Origin: Alistipes_A hominis
GTDB taxonomy: Bacteria > Bacteroidota > Bacteroidia > Bacteroidales > Rikenellaceae
Direction of reading: 5' to 3'
Assembly: GCF_014288115.1 (NCBI RefSeq)
Contig: NZ_JACOOK010000003.1
Location: 186,001-250,000, forward strand
DNA length: 64,000 nt
Position numbers and translations under genes: made by a program. This document shows, one piece after another, positions 24,317-32,724 of this stretch. The notes beneath the pieces are model-generated. The model was not told the origin of the DNA, searched no databases, and saw nothing but the letters and a program-made list of their open reading frames with translations. The first letter of the stretch is position 1, and every line of letters starts with the position of its first letter.

Positions 24317-27142
24317 ATGAGAAAATTTCTACTTGCTTTGTTGCTGAGCGTTAGTGTCCTGGGCGTTTCCGCACAAAAATATACGATATCCGGAAGAGTG
24401 CAGATCGGCAAGTCGTCGAAAGGGGTTCCGATGGCCGTCGTGACGGTGGTCGACGCGAACCTGTGGGCGATTACCGACGACAACGGACATTTTTCGATCA
24501 GGAACGTGCAGGCCGGCAAGCATCCGGTCAATGTTTCGTGCCTGGGGTACGTCGCTCTGGACAGCGAGTTGAACGTGACCGGCGATAGGGACGATCTGGT
24601 TTTCCGGTTGTGCTGCGCCGACCTGAAACTCTCCGAAGTGGTGGTTACCGCGCGCGAGAACCGCAACAGCATGAGCACTTCGTGCGTGATCGACAAGGCG
24701 GCGCTGGACCATTTGCAGATGGTCAACGTTTCGGACGTGTCGAGCCTGCTGCCGGGCGGCAAAACCGTGAACCCGAACCTGATGAAAGACAACGTGTTTT
24801 CGATCCGCGACGGCGGCGTCTCGCAGGGGAACGCTTCGTTCGGTACGGCGGTCGAGGTCGACGGCGTACGGTTGTCGACGAACGCTTCGTTCGGCGACTT
24901 GTCCGGAGCGAGCACGCGGAATATCGCATCGAGCAACGTGGAATCCATCGAAGTAATTACGGGTATTCCGTCGGTCGAATACGGCGACCTGACGAGCGGC
25001 GTCGTCAAGGTAAAGACGCGCAAGGGCAAAACGCCTTATACGGCGACTTTTACGACGAACCCCAAAACCAAGCAGTTTTCGCTGAGCAAAGGTTTCGACC
25101 TGGGGAGGGATCTCGGTTCGCTGAATGTCGCGCTGGAGCATACGCGCGCGATCGACAACCCGGTTTCGCCGTACACGACTTACCAGCGGAACGGAATCGC
25201 GCTGAATTATGCGCGCGTTTTCAGGCGGGGAAGCACGCCGCTGAACTTTTCGGTCGGCCTGACGGGCAATCTCGGCGGCATGAATACCAAGGACGACCCG
25301 GACGCGCAGACCGGCGAGTGGAAAAAGGCGCACGACAATGCGTTGCGGTTCAATACTTCGCTCGACTGGCTGCTGAACAAATCCTGGATTACGAACGTGG
25401 CGGTAACGGCCTCGGTGAATTATGCCGACATGCTGTCGAAATACCACTTGCCGGTACATACCGCGTCGGAACAGCCGGCCGTGAATGCGACGACCGAAGG
25501 TTATTTCGTCGCCAACCAACTGCCGGTCAATTACGTGAACACGCAGTTCATCGACTCGAAAGAGCTGGATTACGGGATCTCGCTGAAGGCGAACTGGTCG
25601 CGCCGTTTCGACCGGCTGCTGAACCGGGTGAAAGCCGGCGTCACCTGGAGCGCGAACGGCAATGTCGGTCAGGGAGAGTATTACGAAAATCCGCAGTTGC
25701 AGCCGAACGGTTTCCGTCCCCGGCCGTATACGGACATTCCGTATATGCATAACCTGGCGGTTTACCTCGAAGACAACCTGACGCTGCAGCTCGGTCAGAC
25801 TTCGCTCGGGGTGATGGCCGGCGTCCGCGGCGAGAAGACCCTGATCAAGAACATGCAGTACAACAAGGCACAGAGCCTGTCGCCGCGATTCAATGTGAAA
25901 TATACGCTGATCAATCGCGAACGGAAATATTTTCTGAATCAGTTGAACGTGCGGGGCGGATGGGGAATCACCGAGAAACTGCCGTCGTTCAATATCCTTT
26001 ACCCCGATCCGCTGTACCGCGATATCCAGGTGTTCGGGGCTTCGTACGCCGACAACCGCAGCGTGTATGTCTACCATACGACGCCCTATTCGATCGCTTA
26101 CAACGACAACCTGCGGTGGATGCGTAACCGGAATATCGAGGTCGGGGTGGATCTGACCCTCGGCGGCACCCGGATATCGGTGGCCGGTTATTTCAATAAA
26201 ACCAAGTATCCTTATCGCCTCAATACGACCTATTCGCCGTTCGAATACCGCATCAGCCAAGTGCCGAGCGGTTATAAAATGCCGGCCAATCCCGACATCG
26301 TCGTGGACAACCGCACCGGTCAGATCCTCGTGGGCGACAAGGACGATCCGTCGGCCGGTTACACGCCGATGGATACCAAGGTGATGGACAAGACTTTCGT
26401 GAAGAACATCTATCAGGACAACAGTTCGCCGGTCGACCGGAAAGGTTTGGAGGTGACGGTCGATTTCCCGCAGATTCCGTCGATCCGGACACAGTTCCGT
26501 TTCGATGCCGCTTATACGAACGTGAAGTACGTCAACGAAGGGTTTTCCTACATTTACAAGGAAAATCAGTCGCATTCGTCGATTCCGGGTCGTTCGTTCG
26601 AGTACGTGGGGATTTATGCCGACAACGGCGGTTCGACGACCGCCACCTACAACGGCCGGCAGACGAAGCGTCTCGATGCGAACCTGACCGCCATTACGCA
26701 CATTCCGTCGATCCGGATGGTCATCTCGTTGCGCCTGGAGGCGTCGCTGGTTTCGCGCTCGCGGAACATCTCGTCCTATCACGGTAAACAACTGGCCTAC
26801 CAGGTGGAGCAGGAGGGCGAGAGCTATACGGCGCTGAGGCCGCTTTACTATATGGATCTGGAAGGAAACGTCTACAATTACGACGATGCCGCCGCAAACG
26901 ATCCCGTGCTCAAGGGGTTGATAATCAACGGGAACTCATTCCAGTTGAAACAGGACGGGTACGATCCTTATTTTTCGGCCAATCTGAGCATTACCAAGGA
27001 GATCGGTAACGTGGCGTCGGTTTCGTTCTACGCCAACAACTTTACCAATGCCCGCAAGTACCTGGCTTCGTATGCGAGCGGGGTGAAGGTGATCCTGACT
27101 CCCGATTTTTATTACGGACTGACCTTGCGGTTAAAATTTTAG
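24317..27142 (+). CDS. TonB-dependent outer-membrane receptor with carboxypeptidase-like N-terminal domain
   Basis: A 941-residue outer-membrane transporter. After a signal peptide (LLALLLSVSVLGVSAQ) comes a CarboxypepD_reg-like domain (ISGRVQIGKSSKGVPMAVVT to CLGYVALDSELNV). The plug domain follows (SEVVVTARENRNSMS, SIRDGGVSQGNASFGTAVEV, SIEVITGIPSVEYGDLTSGV) and then a 22-strand-type barrel ending in YYGLTLRLKF with the terminal aromatic Phe. No SusD is beside it, so it is not a standard glycan-utilisation pair. It heads a cluster of a lipoprotein, another beta-barrel and a FISUMP lipoprotein. The substrate is unknown; metal, cofactor or peptide uptake are possibilities only. Confidence 0.92.
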   Translation: MRKFLLALLLSVSVLGVSAQKYTISGRVQIGKSSKGVPMAVVTVVDANLWAITDDNGHFSIRNVQAGKHPVNVSCLGYVALDSELNVTGDRDDLVFRLCCADLKLSEVVVTARENRNSMSTSCVIDKAALDHLQMVNVSDVSSLLPGGKTVNPNLMKDNVFSIRDGGVSQGNASFGTAVEVDGVRLSTNASFGDLSGASTRNIASSNVESIEVITGIPSVEYGDLTSGVVKVKTRKGKTPYTATFTTNPKTKQFSLSKGFDLGRDLGSLNVALEHTRAIDNPVSPYTTYQRNGIALNYARVFRRGSTPLNFSVGLTGNLGGMNTKDDPDAQTGEWKKAHDNALRFNTSLDWLLNKSWITNVAVTASVNYADMLSKYHLPVHTASEQPAVNATTEGYFVANQLPVNYVNTQFIDSKELDYGISLKANWSRRFDRLLNRVKAGVTWSANGNVGQGEYYENPQLQPNGFRPRPYTDIPYMHNLAVYLEDNLTLQLGQTSLGVMAGVRGEKTLIKNMQYNKAQSLSPRFNVKYTLINRERKYFLNQLNVRGGWGITEKLPSFNILYPDPLYRDIQVFGASYADNRSVYVYHTTPYSIAYNDNLRWMRNRNIEVGVDLTLGGTRISVAGYFNKTKYPYRLNTTYSPFEYRISQVPSGYKMPANPDIVVDNRTGQILVGDKDDPSAGYTPMDTKVMDKTFVKNIYQDNSSPVDRKGLEVTVDFPQIPSIRTQFRFDAAYTNVKYVNEGFSYIYKENQSHSSIPGRSFEYVGIYADNGGSTTATYNGRQTKRLDANLTAITHIPSIRMVISLRLEASLVSRSRNISSYHGKQLAYQVEQEGESYTALRPLYYMDLEGNVYNYDDAAANDPVLKGLIINGNSFQLKQDGYDPYFSANLSITKEIGNVASVSFYANNFTNARKYLASYASGVKVILTPDFYYGLTLRLKF

Positions 27143-27154
27143 CGGAAAAGGAGT

Positions 27155-28519
27155 ATGAAAAAGTATAAATATATCGCGGGAATCGTATTGGGCATGGTCG
27201 CTGTCGTGTTGTGTTCGTGCAACGACTTGCTCGACGGGAAGGATAATCCGTACGAGGGGACGACTCGGGAGCTCACCGTGCGGCTGGTGTACCCCGAAGG
27301 TCATCCCGACCGGGAGGGCGGGAGCGCGCGGGTGACTCTGGAGGACGTGGACAGGGGCACGGTCTATACGGCTTCGGCCGGCAACGACGATATGGCCCGG
27401 TTCGAAGTGGCTTTCGGAATTTACCGGGTCAGCGCGCGCGACCGGGTGTCGGAGCAGGATGCGGTCATCTATTTCAACGGCGCGCGCGATCAGATGATCG
27501 TCTCTGCGGCCAGCGACCTTTCGCAGCCGGTGAATATCCCGCTGGTGGCTTCCAAAACCAGTCAAATCGTCATCAAGGAGGTCTACTGCGGCGGCTGTAA
27601 GAAAGATCCGCTGGAAGGTACTTATCAGAGCGATAAGTACGTGATCCTGTACAACAATTCCGAAAAGGTCGCCTACCTCGACAATATCTGTTTCGGAACG
27701 GTCGATCCTTACAATGCGTACGGAACGAACGTCTGGCTGATTGCCGATCCCGAGACCGGGGAGAAATCGTTCCGGGATTACGTGCCGCTGGTGGAGTGCG
27801 TGTGGGGTTTTCCGGGCGGCGGTACGGATTATCCGCTCGAACCCGGCGGCCAGGCCGTAATGTGCATCAACGGGGCGATAGACCATACGTTGCAGTATCC
27901 GCTGTCGGTCGATCTGAACCGTGCGGATTGTTTCGTCTGCTACGACAATACGTACTATACCAACACGACTTACCATCCCACTCCGGGGGATAAAGTGCGC
28001 ACTGACCGTTACATGCAGGTGCTTCGGAAGACCGGAACGGCGAAGGCTTATACGATTTCGGTCGATTCGCCGACGACGCTGTTTTTCAAGGTGCCCGCAG
28101 AAGCCGGCACCGCCAGAGAGTATATGAACGACGCGGCCAACGAGGTGTTGAAGCCCGGTTATCCGGGAACCCGCTGCATCAAAGTGCCGAACGAATGGAT
28201 CATGGACGGCATGGAGGTCTTTTCGGGCAGCTCGACCGGAAATGCGAAACGGCTGGCGCCTGCGATCGACGCCGGTTACGTAACGCTGACTGAGAATTTC
28301 CTCGGGCGGACCCTGTACCGCAACGTCGATGCCGAGGCCACGCTCGCGATCGAGGGCAATCCGGTGGTGTACGGGTACGCCTACGGGAACGATCCGAGCG
28401 GGATCGATGCCGAGGCTACGCTGAAGGCGGGCGGTAGGGTCGTTTATCAGGATACCAATAATTCGACGCAGGATTTCCACGAGCGCAGCGTCCAGTCGCT
28501 CCATACGGGCGTTCGGTGA
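27155..28519 (+). CDS. DUF4876-type lipoprotein
   Basis: A 454-residue lipoprotein. The signal peptide MKKYKYIAGIVLGMVAVVLC ends at the lipobox LCSC, giving Cys22 as the lipid anchor, followed by NDLLDGKDN, acidic residues that fit a surface-export signal. The first 100 residues of the mature protein form a beta domain (LTVRLVYPEGHPDREGG). The region from IVIKEVYCGGCKKD onward fits DUF4876, including DKYVILYNNSEKVAYLDNIC. It begins 12 bases after the TonB receptor with a good AAAGGAG ribosome site, and overlaps the next gene region. Placement suggests it is the surface substrate-binding partner of the receptor, in the way SusD serves SusC, which is inference. Confidence 0.8.
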   Translation: MKKYKYIAGIVLGMVAVVLCSCNDLLDGKDNPYEGTTRELTVRLVYPEGHPDREGGSARVTLEDVDRGTVYTASAGNDDMARFEVAFGIYRVSARDRVSEQDAVIYFNGARDQMIVSAASDLSQPVNIPLVASKTSQIVIKEVYCGGCKKDPLEGTYQSDKYVILYNNSEKVAYLDNICFGTVDPYNAYGTNVWLIADPETGEKSFRDYVPLVECVWGFPGGGTDYPLEPGGQAVMCINGAIDHTLQYPLSVDLNRADCFVCYDNTYYTNTTYHPTPGDKVRTDRYMQVLRKTGTAKAYTISVDSPTTLFFKVPAEAGTAREYMNDAANEVLKPGYPGTRCIKVPNEWIMDGMEVFSGSSTGNAKRLAPAIDAGYVTLTENFLGRTLYRNVDAEATLAIEGNPVVYGYAYGNDPSGIDAEATLKAGGRVVYQDTNNSTQDFHERSVQSLHTGVR

Positions 28520-28536
28520 CGGAGTGCCTTGAAAAA

Positions 28537-30258
28537 ATGAAAGTTATGATACGGATACGAAGATACATAGCGGTTTTATCGGTGACGCTGGCGGTGACGG
28601 CGGTGGGTTTTACGGCATCCGCCCAAAAAAGGCATCGGGGGCGTGGAACGGAATGTCCGGTGTCCGACACCCGGAAATGCCGTGAAAAATCACCGAAATT
28701 CAGGCCGTCCGTTCAGGCGGAAAGGAAGGAGAAACCGTTGTACGATTTCGATTACATTGCGCGCAGCGACGGGTGGCTCACGTCGTACAATGCGGCGGGG
28801 CTTCACGGCGCGGTTCCGGTTCCGGGTGTCTCTTATGCCGAGGCTTATTTCGGTAAACAGAACGGTCGTTTTATCAATTACTGGGAATCCGACGACAGCT
28901 ATGATTTCGGGCTTAAGACCGAGTCGTTCAGGCGTTTCGAGAAAGTTTCATTCTACGGGAAAATGCAGTACCGCTATTTCCGGGGCCAGCATATGTCCGG
29001 GTCGATTCTGCTGAATCCCGGCGACCGGCCGTTCGATCTGGTGGAGTTTACGCCCGGGACAAAGACGCGGGAGCAGTATATCCTGTCCGGCGGGGTAGGC
29101 TTTTTGCTGACCAAGAAACTGACCGGCGGCTTGAGAATCGATTATGAAGCCGACAACTACGCCAAACGCAAGGATTTGCGCCACAGCAATACGATGATGG
29201 ATCTGAATCTTTCGGCAGGATTTGTGTATCGTTTCGCTGCGGTGGAACTGGGGGCCAATTACCTGTACCGCAAAAATACCGAGCGGGTGCTGTGCGAGCA
29301 AATCGGGACGACCGGCGAGAATTACGATATGTTTTTCAACAAAGGCGTGTGGTTCGGCGAGAAGGGTCTGTGGACGGGCAACGGTATGCATCTGAACGAA
29401 CCGGGGATCTCGGGTCTGCCGATGAAGGATTCCGAGCAGGGCGCTGCGCTACAGATCGCTTTCCGGAGCAGGGGATTCCGTTTTTTCAACGAGTTCACCT
29501 ACCGGTACCGTAAGGGCGAGACGGGGGAGAAGGGGACGATCTGGACGCACAGCGGATCGGATGTACTGGAATACCGCGGCGTAATGAGTGTCGCGCATCG
29601 TCGGAACGTCCATCTGATCCGGGGAAACTTCCGATACGTCAACCTGAAGAACAATGAAAATGTCCTGCGCAGCGAAAATATCGGCGGGGTGGTGCAGACC
29701 GTTATCTACGGCAGTCGACAGATTTACCGCCAGCGTGCGGTCAATGCCGGTCTGGAGTACGAGTTCGACTGGAAGGCCGACCGTTACAATCCGGTGATGA
29801 GCCTGCGTGCCGGTGCGGACTACTACAATCGCAGCGGGATCGGCTCGCTGGTTTTTCCGTACACCCGTTCGCAGTATGTCGAGAATGTACGGGTGCATAT
29901 CGGTGCCGACCGCAATTTCAGGGTCGGACGCGGGTGGCTGAAGTGCAGCGTCGAGCTGGCATGTCATACGGGCGGCGGCAGCCCGCTCGATGAGGGGCAG
30001 ACGGCCTCTTCGGTGCCGGATATGGAGCCCGGAGTCTATGCGGCGGGCAACGAGGAGTACCGAAATTACGAATACGAATACCTTGCAGCGACCCGGGGGG
30101 AACTGTCGCTCGGAGTGCGCTATACGCGCCCGGTGGGCCGGATCGCCCTGCCCGTGTACGGAGATCTGGGATGGAGCGGCGTTCATGCCGGTAAGTTGGA
30201 TTGGGTAGCCGGCCGGAACCGCAGCGTTTTCGCGCTGGCGATCGGCTGCCAGTTCTGA
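28537..30258 (+). CDS. DUF6850-type outer-membrane beta-barrel protein
   Basis: A 573-residue protein with signal peptide (IAVLSVTLAVTAVGFTASAQ) and a body of alternating aromatic beta strands, for example YGKMQYRYFRGQHMSG and FVYRFAAVELGANYLYRK. It ends in FALAIGCQF with a terminal Phe, as outer-membrane barrels do. The pattern fits the DUF6850 family. The start is uncertain: a GTG at 28516 overlaps the preceding stop, and ATGs occur at 28537 and 28546. I choose 28537 because a GGAG lies 12 bases upstream. It is tightly linked to the DUF4876 gene and is likely part of the same uptake or surface complex. No enzyme motif is visible. Confidence 0.75.
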   Translation: MKVMIRIRRYIAVLSVTLAVTAVGFTASAQKRHRGRGTECPVSDTRKCREKSPKFRPSVQAERKEKPLYDFDYIARSDGWLTSYNAAGLHGAVPVPGVSYAEAYFGKQNGRFINYWESDDSYDFGLKTESFRRFEKVSFYGKMQYRYFRGQHMSGSILLNPGDRPFDLVEFTPGTKTREQYILSGGVGFLLTKKLTGGLRIDYEADNYAKRKDLRHSNTMMDLNLSAGFVYRFAAVELGANYLYRKNTERVLCEQIGTTGENYDMFFNKGVWFGEKGLWTGNGMHLNEPGISGLPMKDSEQGAALQIAFRSRGFRFFNEFTYRYRKGETGEKGTIWTHSGSDVLEYRGVMSVAHRRNVHLIRGNFRYVNLKNNENVLRSENIGGVVQTVIYGSRQIYRQRAVNAGLEYEFDWKADRYNPVMSLRAGADYYNRSGIGSLVFPYTRSQYVENVRVHIGADRNFRVGRGWLKCSVELACHTGGGSPLDEGQTASSVPDMEPGVYAAGNEEYRNYEYEYLAATRGELSLGVRYTRPVGRIALPVYGDLGWSGVHAGKLDWVAGRNRSVFALAIGCQF

Positions 30259-30321
30259 GCGGAAGGAACGATAGAAGAAGTAGAAGAGATTGTATGAATG
30301 TTTTACTAAATAAAATGCGTT

Positions 30322-31650
30322 ATGAAAAAAAAGATCTATTTATGGGCCGCCTTTGTGCTGCCTTTGCTGTTCGTCGCCTGTAGCGACGACAAGAACGACG
30401 ATCCGGTCGATCCCGTGCTCAAGTTCAAGGAGGCGGAAGTGATCGCCGATCCCGCCGGAGGTACCTATACGGCCGAATTGGAATCTAACGTCGCATGGAC
30501 GGTGACCTCCAAAAGTTCGAATATCAGTTCGCTGAACATGGAGTCGGGCAAAGGCAATGCCACGCTGTCGTTTTTCGTTTCCCCGAAAACCGGCGACGAC
30601 GTAACCGGAAATATTACGGTCAAAGCCGCTTCGAGCGCGCTTACGGCCGTGCTGACGGTAAAACAGGATAAGATTTCGATCGCATTCGTTCCGGCCGATA
30701 CGACCGCTTCGATGGACGGCGGCGAGTTCAAGGCCAAGCTGGTTTGTAATACCGAATGGGAAGTTACCGGAGTAGCGGGTTCGTTCGAAGGCGCCGACCT
30801 GGGCGATAGCGGCAAGGGCGATCATACCTTTACGCTGAAGATCGGAGCGAACGAATCCGAGGAAACCCTCGTTTACGAGCTTACCGTATCGACGAAATTC
30901 TCGCCGTTGATGGAGGCGATGGAGGCTACGTACACGATTACGCAGGGAGTGCCGTCGCTCGAATACGGCGGCGTTACCTACAAGATCGTTAAGCTGGCCG
31001 ACGACCGCTGGTGGATGGCCGAGAATCTGCGCTACCTGCCTGCCGGAAAGACTCCTTCGTCCGATCCCGCCGACGGCAACGGGGTTTGGTATCCGGGATT
31101 CCTCGGAGAACCGGCTACCGACGCTGCGTCCGTTGAAAAAATGGGTTACCTGTACGACTATGCTACGGCGTTCGGCGTAAGCGAGATAACCGCCTCGAAC
31201 TGGAATCAGCAGGAAGGCAAGCAGGGTATTTGCCCGGAAGGGTGGCATATTCCGACCAAAGCGGAACTGGACGCCCTTGCGGGAGCCGGCAACGAAGCGG
31301 AAGGAATCGCTCCCGGTAAGTATTATGTGGCTGAGCAGAAAGGAGCCCCGCTGGCCGATCTGAACGGTGCGGGTTTCGACGTCGTACTGTCCGGCGCGAT
31401 CAACAAGACGACCGATCAGGCCGAAGGAAAATATGCCAGCAATGCTAAGGATCTCGATTACAATTCGCTCGGGTACTTTATGGGTTCGACCGGTTATCAG
31501 TTCAAGCTGAACGATAAGACCGGTGCGACGACGGCCCAATCGTATAGCATGTTGCTGACCAATAATGCGACTTACCAACGTGCACAGGTAATGTACGGTC
31601 CGATATTCGGCGGACAGGCTGTGCGTTGCATCAAGGACGAAGCGAAATAA
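30322..31650 (+). CDS. BACON- and FISUMP-domain lipoprotein
   Basis: A 442-residue lipoprotein with lipobox LLFVAC (Cys20) followed by the acidic SDDKNDD, which fits a surface-export signal. Residues 30-210 hold two BACON-like beta domains (SNVAWTVTSKSSN and CNTEWEVTG mark the repeated N-x-x-W strands). The C-terminal 200 residues are a Fibrobacter succinogenes major paralogous (FISUMP) domain: WWMAENLRYLP, GYLYDYATAFGV, GICPEGWHIPTKAELDAL, AVRCIKDE. BACON domains often bind glycans or mucin. It lies 63 bases after the DUF6850 gene and ends the cluster before a strong terminator. The ligand is unknown. Confidence 0.85.
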   Translation: MKKKIYLWAAFVLPLLFVACSDDKNDDPVDPVLKFKEAEVIADPAGGTYTAELESNVAWTVTSKSSNISSLNMESGKGNATLSFFVSPKTGDDVTGNITVKAASSALTAVLTVKQDKISIAFVPADTTASMDGGEFKAKLVCNTEWEVTGVAGSFEGADLGDSGKGDHTFTLKIGANESEETLVYELTVSTKFSPLMEAMEATYTITQGVPSLEYGGVTYKIVKLADDRWWMAENLRYLPAGKTPSSDPADGNGVWYPGFLGEPATDAASVEKMGYLYDYATAFGVSEITASNWNQQEGKQGICPEGWHIPTKAELDALAGAGNEAEGIAPGKYYVAEQKGAPLADLNGAGFDVVLSGAINKTTDQAEGKYASNAKDLDYNSLGYFMGSTGYQFKLNDKTGATTAQSYSMLLTNNATYQRAQVMYGPIFGGQAVRCIKDEAK

Positions 31651-31668
31651 CGCGCCGTCGTATTCAAT

Positions 31669-31706
31669 AAAAACCGCCCGGATTCGCGCGAATCCGGGCG
31701 GTTTTT
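31669..31706. terminator. Bidirectional hairpin terminator
   Basis: A perfect palindrome with arms of 17 bases (AAAACCGCCCGGATTCG and its complement) centred on GCGC ends in a T run. It separates the outer-membrane cluster from the convergent phosphodiesterase gene. Confidence 0.9.
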
Positions 31707-31748
31707 ATTTTCGGTAGCGGGACGACGTTTGTCCGAGGCGTCTCCGGA

Positions 31749-32639
31749 TCAGTACAGTCCGATCAGTTCGAGCGGATAATCGGTTTCGATGATATCCGGA
31801 TTTTTGGCGATCTCCGTCCGGTATCCCTCTTTCCGTTTTTCCGCTTCCGGCAGCCGGTCGACCGTCGGGGCTACCGAGATCATGCACCGGACGCCCTTTG
31901 CGTGCAGCGCATCGTACAGTTCCCGCTGTTCGGGTTTCATCGTACCGCTGACCACGTAGGCGATGAACCGCGACCAAGGAATCCCGGTGGCTTCGTATTC
32001 GCGGAATTGCCGCATGTCGCCGATCCAGGCCGAGAAGTGCGCGTCCGGATCGAGTCCGTAGCAGGTGCGCGCGTCGTCGGCCGAGTGTACCGTGTAAATG
32101 ACGTTTTTGGCTTTCAGTTCGTTGACGAGCCGGATCAGCACGTCGCGGGGAACCTCTTTTTTATCGAAGTTCAGGATCGTTTTACCGCGGCTCCAACGGA
32201 TCACATCGCTGACGCGCGGTATTTTATACGGGGTCACCGTGCCCTGGCGGTCTACGAGGTTGAACCGTTGCAGTTCTTCGTAGGTATAGTCCGATACTTT
32301 TCCTTTGCCGGTCGTCGTGCGGTCGATCGTCGGGTCGTGCATCAGCACGATCACGCTGTCTCGGGTCATCTGCGGGTCGATCTCGAAGAACGACGGCATA
32401 TGGCTCAGCGTATTTTCGAACGTTTCGATGCAGTTTTCCGGGTATCCCGGCGCCATGCCGCCGCGGTGTCCGCTGACGATCGTGCCGCATCCGGGCGTAT
32501 AGCGGAAGTACGCTTCGACCTGGGCGTAGTTTCTGCATGGGACGGTATGCAGCCGTTTTTTCTGTGCGGATGCTCCGTGCGCCGTGAGCAGCAGCACAGC
32601 CGTTGCCGTCCATGCGATGATTCCGATTATTCGTTTCAT
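31749..32639 (-). CDS. Glycerophosphodiester phosphodiesterase
   Basis: A 296-residue exported enzyme (signal peptide ending AHGASAQ). The GDPD TIM-barrel marks are present: VSGHRGG near residue 60, PENCIETFENTL with the catalytic Glu, FEIDPQMTRDSVIVLMHDPTIDRTT with the metal-binding Glu and Asp and the catalytic His. The C-terminal half has TILNFDKKEV and KGVRCMISVAPT. It hydrolyses glycerophosphodiesters to glycerol 3-phosphate in the periplasm. It starts 85 bases after the end of the large GH106-like gene on the same strand and may share its transcript. Function by family; the substrate head group is not predictable. Confidence 0.9.
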   Translation of the reverse strand: MKRIIGIIAWTATAVLLLTAHGASAQKKRLHTVPCRNYAQVEAYFRYTPGCGTIVSGHRGGMAPGYPENCIETFENTLSHMPSFFEIDPQMTRDSVIVLMHDPTIDRTTTGKGKVSDYTYEELQRFNLVDRQGTVTPYKIPRVSDVIRWSRGKTILNFDKKEVPRDVLIRLVNELKAKNVIYTVHSADDARTCYGLDPDAHFSAWIGDMRQFREYEATGIPWSRFIAYVVSGTMKPEQRELYDALHAKGVRCMISVAPTVDRLPEAEKRKEGYRTEIAKNPDIIETDYPLELIGLY

Positions 32640-32724
32640 TACCGTGGTTTTTGATGGTTCGTTTTTCGAAAGCAGAGGGGCAGGAATGCTCCCGCCCCTT
32701 TGCCGTATTTTCGATCCGGTTCGC

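Noticed and set aside
24329..26791. An 820-residue reverse-strand frame opposite the TonB receptor
   Set aside because: Antisense shadow: the rightward frame has signal peptide, plug and barrel features; this one has none.
28516..28536. GTG start overlapping the preceding stop for the DUF6850 protein
   Set aside because: The ATG at 28537 has a better-spaced GGAG, and a normal signal peptide follows it; the overlap alone is weak evidence.
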